Part shown: positions 17,601 through 20,562 of the stretch, piece by piece
Layout of the letters: every line of letters starts with the position of its first letter
Position numbering within the stretch: the first letter of the stretch is position 1
DNA from: a virus
Virus record (IMG/VR): IMGVR_UViG_3300006802_020295
Coordinates: 1 to 20,562 of that record
Direction: 5' to 3' (one strand)
DNA: 20,562 nucleotides
Position numbers and translations under genes: made by a program
The notes under the pieces: generated by a model
The model's database searches: none
Seen by the model: only the letters and a program-made list of their open reading frames with translations
Told to the model about the DNA's origin: nothing

Positions 17601-20559
17601 CTTTGTGGATGTGGCACAGAAGTATGGAACTTACACAAAATCACTAATTCCACCAAAAGACATGCTTGCCTTGAGAGTAAACAACACATATTTTGAAAAG
17701 ACAACAGCAGAAACAATCTCAACCTTTACAGATGCCTTGACAAAAGCATATAAGAGCAAGATTTTGGCAAACATGAGACAAAACGGAACCGCAGATTCCT
17801 ATTCCATTTACCTTAGCGGTGGGATGTTCCAAATTGAGGGTGAAATACAAACAGATAAGGGAACCATTTCCTCAATCCAACAATTTTATTACACAATAAA
17901 TGAAAATATAGGTGGATCAAAGGTTCTTACTCAAGGTCAACGATTGATTTTGGATGAGATTGAGGAATATGCTGCAACACTTTGGGCGGAAGAAAGACCA
18001 AATGCCAAGCAAGCAAAGGCAAATTTCAAGGCTAAGTTGAAAAACTCACCATATAGTTCAGATTTCAAGGATGTTGAACCATATTTGAGAGATGCTGCAA
18101 TAAGATTGCTAAGAAAAGCCAAGGCTGGCGCCACTTACAAGGAAGTGTTCAAGTCACTTGAGTCTTCTAAACTAGATATTGTGATCAATGAGTTGAAAAA
18201 CAGGATTGACACAAGCGATAGAACATCAATCAGTCTTGCAACAGACATTTTGGATGGTCGCTTGCCCTCTGTTTTCCCCGGATCTTCATCTCCACCATCA
18301 TATATGCGTGGATCTTTAGAGCAAGTGGGCTATTCCGTGGCTTCATTGCATGCGAGAAAACATCTTATGACCCAAGGTCACAGCACAACTATGCCGGATT
18401 CCTCTTCATTAGACCTTACAGCAAAGGACATTTTCTTAGAAAACAATGGATTGACCCCAGAGCAAGGAAGAATCCTAAGAGAAGGCTTTACAATAGACCT
18501 TAGATCCATCATTGTAGGCATGGAAAGGAATATGGCAAGGTCCGCATATAACAATAAAGCAATCCAAGACCTTACTGGAGTCGAAGGAGTATCCTTCTCT
18601 TGGCTAATCAATGCAATTTCAAAGGCAAAAACAGATAGTGATTGGGATATTGTACTTAAAGAAGTAAAGAGAAAACATGATCTTGCTATTGGTGCTGCTA
18701 CAGTCATTGATGAAAGAGAAGGCTCGGGCACGGAAAACATGGCTGTTAAGGTGGCAGATGCATTCACAACTGCCCTTTGGGGAGGAAACAGAAATGCTGC
18801 AACTCTTCTCAATGAGGGAACACTAAGCGCAGCCACCTCAGTTATGTTTGGAGGAAACACCATTTCGCTTTACAAAGATCTTTTAACTGGCATGGCTGGT
18901 TTGTTTATAAATGTTTTCAGTAGAAAATATGGAAATAGACTCCTTAACTCATCTTTTTGGTTAACGGCTGTAGATGGACTATTTGATACAGACAGCGCAA
19001 CAAAGGGCATCATGGAACATCATCTTGTCGATTATGATGAAATGCCATTTGATGTTAGAGAAAGACTAAGAATGAATCAAAAAAATCCCATTAACTCTGG
19101 AATTTCAGATTTTTGGAAAAGACTTAAAGACTCACATCTTATTGCAGAGCCGGCATTAAGAGTTGCGCTTATGCGCCAAGGTCAAAGGCAATTGCTCAAA
19201 AGACTTGGGAAAATGGACTCTTATCTTGAATTCATTGAGAATTACGAGGGACCAAAAAACCAAGAGATGTATGAAAACGCCATAAGAGAACTTGGAGCAG
19301 AAAGAATCTTAGACTTTGCAGGGACGGAAAAGGTTCTGCTCCAACTTATGTGGGAGTCTGGTGTGTTGACAAAAAAAAACATTGAGGCTATCAAATATAT
19401 AGTCAAGAGATTTGGAACATCTAAGCAAGGATTCACAAGACGAGAGTTTCTTGATATTGGGAATATCCAAATCAAGATGGAAACAGAACTTAAGAGAAAG
19501 TTGTGGGAAGAAATTCCTGAGTCCAATGGATTAATTAAAAATGATATTTATGAGGCGTTGGCTGCAATAGGAAGATTCCAAAAGGCATATGCAAGGCAGT
19601 CAATTGTAGAAGGCAATACATTGGATAGACCCACAAAGGGAGACCCAAGATCCTTCCTCTTCAATCTTTATCGATCCTTCCCCAAACTGTTCGTTACGCA
19701 ATTTGCACTTGAGACCTATGGAAGAACAACACCTATGCTTCTGGCAGGTCGCCTTATTATTGCTGCTGCTATGGATGTCTTATACAACTTTGCACTTATG
19801 CTTGTTGCTGGAGCAATATCATATGATGATTTTGAACGAATTGCAAAAGGAGACATCAATGGAGATGATGTTACCAAAATTCTGTCGGTTGTGGCAAGGA
19901 ACCCCCTCATTTCCAATAGAATGTTGACCGGAACACTCGCACAACTTGCCATCATTGGCGGAAGCAGCATTGCAACAGGAAAGAATCAGTTCACAAATCC
20001 AAATATACTAGCCGCAGCTATTCCTCCAGCAGGAATGGCTGTAGCATCTGGGATCTCAAGAGCCGGAAGAATCACGCATGATGCCATCAATGGTGATGGC
20101 AACTTTGATTCCGCAGCGTTAGCGGATCTCTTTTTAAGGATAATCCCAGCCATCGGACCTACCGTTCGATATGGCATAACACGATCAATAGATCCCAATT
20201 ACGGAAAGAAAGGGAAGTCAAGGTCTCAATCCAATGGATCTGCATTCAGCCCAGTATCCGTGGCAAACCATATCATGGATCAGGAAAGCATGGATGAGTA
20301 CAAACTAATAAGAGACCTACTTAAGGAACTGTTTCCAACAGGGTATAACAACCTAACAACATCAATACCACCCTTCCTAGATGCTCAGATTCCCTCTGTT
20401 CAAGCGGCTCAGCCTCAGGCTACCCAGACACCCCCAGCACCACAAAGCCCAGCACAGGGCATTTCCGTGCCTCCTGCGGCAAATCAACCACAACAGACCC
20501 CAGCCCCTCCCCAATCTGGATCTAGGGCTACAACACCAGCCACACCCCCCAATATTTAA
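8608..20559 (+). CDS. Giant virion protein: exonuclease, N4/T7-type RNA polymerase and metallopeptidase
   Basis: The protein has 3983 residues, longer than N4 virion RNA polymerase gp50 (about 3500). Order of parts: coiled coil 132-302; DEDDy exonuclease about 572-800; single-subunit RNA polymerase motifs about 1190-1640; a long helical region without a recognised domain; gluzincin motif 2548-2614; further helical regions; hydrophobic segments about 3715-3815; Pro/Gln-rich tail 3925-3983. The likely role is injection with the genome, followed by transcription of early genes as for N4. The exonuclease could remove RNA or DNA 3' ends, and the peptidase could trim virion proteins. These roles are inference. 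C4 is the only cysteine. It may also be viewed as a phage polyvalent protein, a class of giant multi-domain proteins thought to enter with DNA. The CDS is secure. The polymerase call rests on motifs read by eye, and motif C is uncertain. Confidence 0.85.
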   Translation: MNPCSPEILAKILDKRRTQLQSKGLSESQIKTDLDHLKEMLANPTGYSQLVQKVLNVKRGFSETEQNEFNELKARLMDGFEKGKTKAEDILGESDARKFKILLYKSVSGDRAAQIGNQGAPTNIIDVLAQREKELTEAGNIRGARRMRLIRKKMERIDKQNTRLGRDYKKIKELDDELRSIEESLISYKTLLEESTEGITEETNKVKEKISNISERQAKLGQSLEAINNKIDSADKAQQRKLKKEAANINKLLDKLKKEKLRTIETLKERLDKLTEKAKESPMGKAIVKLERERKLLISELSKFGVNRAVAINNIIDNAPATGRQLAMQLDEVSKDIEFKTQVIDNLFKESNTIDAVVVGKLFGDNFVMQRVEKNKPLTKKDVDKLFSEYKALAFEYAGSRERFIMDMEFSDKASLKEISETSIDPETEGATIEEADGDYPIVPTLTMKEVGVLSNPGIIPPENLFSENEGEVLYGKLRSLLYRLETLRRLPQFGKFVDVAFVSKIMSEIEKLDDVDPSILFKSAIQWDRGNTRNAHLSHAEMVSIAKSVLMDLGIDETVFSSREFTDPVKWAETASVFSFDIETHLDNQGGIHTIILMDDVNTENYESVRSSSDGNLFTTEELMNVLVEIEDMQNQGKLLATFNGNGFDLLAMAETIGTPEARQLAARIVFRSVDIFQNLRAFDSTTNTDPTPKSKMYSLGNTADALNLLESKVGGSHMPTLWKKRSMGRTITIQDLSKIDNSKISEGEKEVIVDEVNALRESDAARLLYEYSMADGRLTIKTLNELRQRDGASVRIRNADGNIYSVAIKPAIPTWSLASYQSPIFGGVEDAVSNWEALPEGRQMATAFDGVLPRDGSAKTVIDLDKAQPIIMSLMAIALEHSPNTRSFGKAMLDLAQRGVTPEEQAYLTAINIAQENSNASSKINKAAYEKAGNRLPLGIRGTNQTGGKIPGINFAEGNPESQRNQYINAVTEGALDQIKSLRLTLSDLAEIVDYVPKDSVQSERDYVFNLIVHTIKKYSSHKDFDIADFGNGNIDFAIGDSLGRGVIQIITRTPQGFRKSLHSEAVIKKGTDVTRAEEIAKASEPAHRVNMSMVYRLPILSEVNHIFPRSLTEVEYAYKDYRLRQRISHILNSPIASKEEATEIINSYMNQRENPDEVISETSELTLQLLPNVNNRGMFDKLANMVEYRRRAIEALLDLPELLMMWQHDSVTYAPGSKIFMSEKTKGRVFAQDALSPGSLSGASLLSGLGPMFAHVMTYPILTTDLVYKSLERGIAAYKDGGYSLSNYFDFNMNGVHHMAALTLMYMDEDGSALDRMLEEVGFVDKPEDRYQKAVDILLDNLDRIKMAYITNGDQRNAEQADKLKEFLTTGDARDAFKTAVIARLYMGGLKAVYEGIRDWSYDTGNNMNGVDAKFIAEHLMNAKSFIQFNILDSAIGNLNDAGRRKLSEKIANELRETYSSTGWHTRLRKIATKNGFTNAGKSMFSLNQVEEAIKERIRFIATMERRTEEEVAKSYEKRINAATDYMKKIGGKISNDEQMRELNIILMGNEEAYKTTPVLIALNALQRTPYRLRGTESEGIRGRVEEHAMLMGRDLEVSDLLGFEDFNIYFLMGLDSSGGRIYMHGHRHQPLNSKLSSIVRENTPDMKDDNPYAMWEFGRNNLGQLGREEAEAEIEKLIARHIAVQLSKTYEPKFGNYSADSENREGFMEEWLRKSERANRAWKSGILEEATLPDNLRNLRRSNGGLLRDSARFLLDPSRNMSDALQAQYNPGSNLKGLLAFSAPYSDIPWEERGIFSLQEMFYNRELEETRKTRAKRPEREIPSVNDVIPREARGYKNRYKGSKAPYIYETPFDSTYEMTTGSSTRRIELRANNLMHVLEKFAESSGYLDILQSGDIAKLFTIWKMTNSIVNPFLRKMEKLKLKGGTIEEQSEYRDAQANVLTMYQGLTNLWSFHDDVSHESRSYLEFGKMIGIDGKKIKGMYYIDFLLYLAKQGIDSLSPLTLGLSPTNNLLATGDPAADNRDTRILTLTVQSLDSLQVIFNVLYEVVGREIATNYMKRVDPDNFDSLEKDSNGFVLLSSVPIEYQRSILNEIFKSEKIRTDSQFDLYLFLDDFGRMQIGNRFDYENFMEARIDTSTGKAPKVRSGGFIRFDTSRTQANAVYHLTPEDIRNMFTQIQNQVFFNNAEIAAALGSEVGVATNENMKFMNAERRKFYEMQRLAYADEMDILALLHQRAGTKLRTTNNTQRRGDYGLPLEVYDARYYVAGEDGDPRGTAFDMAWGAKINQAIKLADMYGLEEEGIQLRSLLSLDDKYMVPAVILLAQVDGQNVISSKKRLRAYVGDIMDDKELNSLYSTARGFTEAYLSAVSRDEIRNPYFHAAKRYVELNGPIADIPNVLNRVLSSIGVTDITNLKEVTKAKKALDRANQQYNPDIRLMDEDVLALAEEDGLTNAFGIDGQKIEIVIQDLVNQGAISEETAELYKGMLGIILTHNEEFANNLSIILDPNMERAGKSLQIGDRFVVKLNPELLKKRASLEALDVFAHEISHIARMQHLETDGEVYQGFLTAFRTNSGKNAITDMVSAMFAGDRSEIGLLIEHYTSNPEEFLAEWGSFILISKTINNKNVINNIRKLRDKHVVADESASWWERAFNRIKRMASTVVQRMQVFRNQNPEAMKLMDDAIEVMFNFGNTYSKSRALAEISTRSFSYPLTELPKGSSLLTEGDIQTLHYKIDLRRQLENGGTLSEDKIATLASLVDETEEYISGSKSRTVLGQPTEDYLKYMNEMIGMEEGTIKVSRQPRTKAQEIALATFVLEKVATLRGRRGGELASIAKIISDMPNKSTRVKQWLTDFLYYGSSRKIGEAGIGGVYGMGGGNSSNITYASSEPILASLGFILDATKGSGQNVYGGAVGGVLQGLNYIQQWSRAVIRNSDRIRNTYKNKEAIIIERSAFDYLLYDRPEKKESLPLGHKLTDQMFEEAKKHAELYAANMQNFVDVAQKYGTYTKSLIPPKDMLALRVNNTYFEKTTAETISTFTDALTKAYKSKILANMRQNGTADSYSIYLSGGMFQIEGEIQTDKGTISSIQQFYYTINENIGGSKVLTQGQRLILDEIEEYAATLWAEERPNAKQAKANFKAKLKNSPYSSDFKDVEPYLRDAAIRLLRKAKAGATYKEVFKSLESSKLDIVINELKNRIDTSDRTSISLATDILDGRLPSVFPGSSSPPSYMRGSLEQVGYSVASLHARKHLMTQGHSTTMPDSSSLDLTAKDIFLENNGLTPEQGRILREGFTIDLRSIIVGMERNMARSAYNNKAIQDLTGVEGVSFSWLINAISKAKTDSDWDIVLKEVKRKHDLAIGAATVIDEREGSGTENMAVKVADAFTTALWGGNRNAATLLNEGTLSAATSVMFGGNTISLYKDLLTGMAGLFINVFSRKYGNRLLNSSFWLTAVDGLFDTDSATKGIMEHHLVDYDEMPFDVRERLRMNQKNPINSGISDFWKRLKDSHLIAEPALRVALMRQGQRQLLKRLGKMDSYLEFIENYEGPKNQEMYENAIRELGAERILDFAGTEKVLLQLMWESGVLTKKNIEAIKYIVKRFGTSKQGFTRREFLDIGNIQIKMETELKRKLWEEIPESNGLIKNDIYEALAAIGRFQKAYARQSIVEGNTLDRPTKGDPRSFLFNLYRSFPKLFVTQFALETYGRTTPMLLAGRLIIAAAMDVLYNFALMLVAGAISYDDFERIAKGDINGDDVTKILSVVARNPLISNRMLTGTLAQLAIIGGSSIATGKNQFTNPNILAAAIPPAGMAVASGISRAGRITHDAINGDGNFDSAALADLFLRIIPAIGPTVRYGITRSIDPNYGKKGKSRSQSNGSAFSPVSVANHIMDQESMDEYKLIRDLLKELFPTGYNNLTTSIPPFLDAQIPSVQAAQPQATQTPPAPQSPAQGISVPPAANQPQQTPAPPQSGSRATTPATPPNI
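9001..9513 (+). other. Long coiled-coil region (residues about 132-302 of gene D)
   Basis: Nearly continuous Lys/Glu/Leu-rich helix with heptad-like spacing of Leu and Ile and almost no Pro or Gly for some 150 residues, for example KKLEKLKK-like patterns around 250-290. It is likely an elongated rod or oligomerisation element, and a shape that can unravel for ejection. Phase and oligomer state cannot be given by eye. Confidence 0.75.
10321..11007 (+). other. DEDDy (DnaQ-like) 3'-5' exonuclease domain (residues about 572-800 of gene D)
   Basis: Exo I is FDIET with D582 and E584, the form found in family B DNA polymerase exonucleases. Exo II is NGNGFDL with D650. Exo III is YSMAD with Y773 and D777, the YxxxD form of the DEDDy group. 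Between II and III lies MYSLGNTADALNLLESK, like the SL..vA..lL...K helix common before Exo III. All four metal-binding acids and the tyrosine are present, so activity is likely. The closest groups by eye are PolB-type or YprB-type exonucleases. The substrate (DNA or RNA) cannot be told from sequence. Confidence 0.82.
12181..13527 (+). other. T7/N4-type single-subunit RNA polymerase core (residues about 1192-1640 of gene D)
   Basis: GR motif: KTKGRVFA with R1231, against T7 DWRGRVYA. Motif A: FDFNMNGVHHMAAL with D1293, against T7 FDGSCSGIQHFSAM. G1298 is in the place of T7 G542, where DNA polymerases of family A carry a glutamate. Motif B: R1377, K1381 and Y1389 in RDAFKTAVIARLYMGG, with the spacing of T7 R627, K631, Y639. 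I1385 stands where T7 RNAP has M635 and DNA polymerases have Phe or Tyr. Motif A to B distance is 84 (T7 90). The GR to A distance is only 62 (T7 112), so a subregion seems missing. Motif C: best colinear candidate D1619, 28 residues after H1591, equal to T7 H784-D812, but the usual HD is LD. Confidence 0.78.
16105..16527 (+). other. Gluzincin metallopeptidase domain (residues about 2500-2640 of gene D)
   Basis: HEISH gives zinc ligands H2548 and H2552 and catalytic E2549, preceded by a helix (LEALDVFA). The third ligand is probably E2610 in NPEEFLAEWGSF, which aligns with NEAEFFAEAF of anthrax lethal factor, where E735 binds zinc. The spacing from the second His to this Glu is 58 (45 in lethal factor). 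Such peptidases also occur in phage polyvalent proteins. Possible roles are self-processing or cleavage of another virion or host protein. The target is unknown. Confidence 0.75.
19732..20052 (+). other. Hydrophobic, possibly membrane-active segments near the C-terminus of gene D
   Basis: Residues about 3716-3737 (LIIAAAMDVLYNFALMLVAG) form a strongly hydrophobic helix with one Asp and one Asn. Two weaker Ala/Gly-rich stretches follow at about 3775-3788 and 3799-3816. Such segments would be unusual in a soluble enzyme but are expected in ejection proteins that contact the inner membrane. An alternative is burial inside the packaged core. Confidence 0.55.
20380..20556 (+). other. Pro/Gln/Ala-rich low-complexity tail (residues 3925-3983 of gene D)
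   Basis: About 59 residues made mostly of Pro, Gln, Ala, Ser and Thr (for example QATQTPPAPQSPAQG), ending PATPPNI. It is probably disordered and could serve as a flexible leader or anchor during packaging or ejection. No signal or motif is recognised in it. Confidence 0.75.
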
Positions 20560-20562
20560 GGA

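Noticed and set aside
18378-18863. 161-codon open frame on the minus strand
   Set aside because: Antisense shadow of gene D. It has no recognisable motif and no neighbours on that strand.
19850-20112. EF-hand or dockerin-like calcium loops (GDINGDD and INGDGNFD)
   Set aside because: The position 1 Asp or position 12 Glu of a true loop is missing, and no paired helix pattern is seen.
8608-20559. crAss-type virion RNA polymerase or multisubunit-type catalytic motif (DFDGD-like)
   Set aside because: No such motif was found. The polymerase signals are of the single-subunit T7/N4 type.
1-20562. tRNA genes, CRISPR repeats, insertion sequences, terminators, N4-type hairpin promoters
   Set aside because: There is essentially no intergenic DNA and no structure of these kinds was recognised by eye.

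Overview
The window looks like part of the virion (structural) region of a tailed bacteriophage, most likely a podovirus-type phage that ejects large internal proteins with its DNA. Four long genes lie on the + strand with almost no space between them. Their protein lengths are 232, 1676, 913 and 3983 residues. They end in TAA or TGA, so the code is standard, and Shine-Dalgarno sites are clear, which points to a bacterial host. Codons are A/T-rich and arginine is mostly AGA. No tRNA, CRISPR array, insertion sequence, origin, terminator or noncoding gap above about 20 bases was seen.

Layout: the 3' end of an upstream reading frame (to 113) runs into a Shine-Dalgarno site complementary to 16S rRNA over 11 bases. 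Next come gene A (126-824), a small T7 gp14-like internal virion protein; gene B (827-5857), a large inner virion protein ending in a phage-lysozyme (GH24) domain; gene C (5854-8595), an inner virion protein of unknown fold with a long acidic C-terminal tether; and gene D (8608-20559), a 3983-residue giant. The last three bases (GGA after the stop) probably begin the Shine-Dalgarno site of another gene.

Gene D is the main discovery candidate. Read by eye, it carries in order a long coiled coil, a DEDDy 3'-5' exonuclease domain (Exo I D582/E584, Exo II D650, Exo III Y773/D777), a T7/N4-type single-subunit RNA polymerase core (GR motif R1231, motif A D1293, motif B R1377/K1381/Y1389), a gluzincin metallopeptidase motif (H2548-E2549-H2552 with E2610), hydrophobic segments near residues 3710-3815, and a Pro/Gln-rich tail. 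Size and the central position of the polymerase recall the virion RNA polymerase of phage N4 (gp50, about 3500 residues). The exonuclease and peptidase are additions I do not know from N4. Motif C is not certain.

A second striking feature runs through the whole module. The four complete proteins (6804 residues) contain only two cysteines, one at the next-to-last residue of protein C and one at residue 4 of protein D. Their codons lie 30 bases apart. This fits proteins that cross a tail channel unfolded, and suggests a possible covalent C-to-D link.

Proposed joint role (inference): A, B and C form or accompany the ejection conduit, B cuts peptidoglycan, and D enters the cell with the genome to transcribe the first genes, with nuclease and peptidase activities attached.
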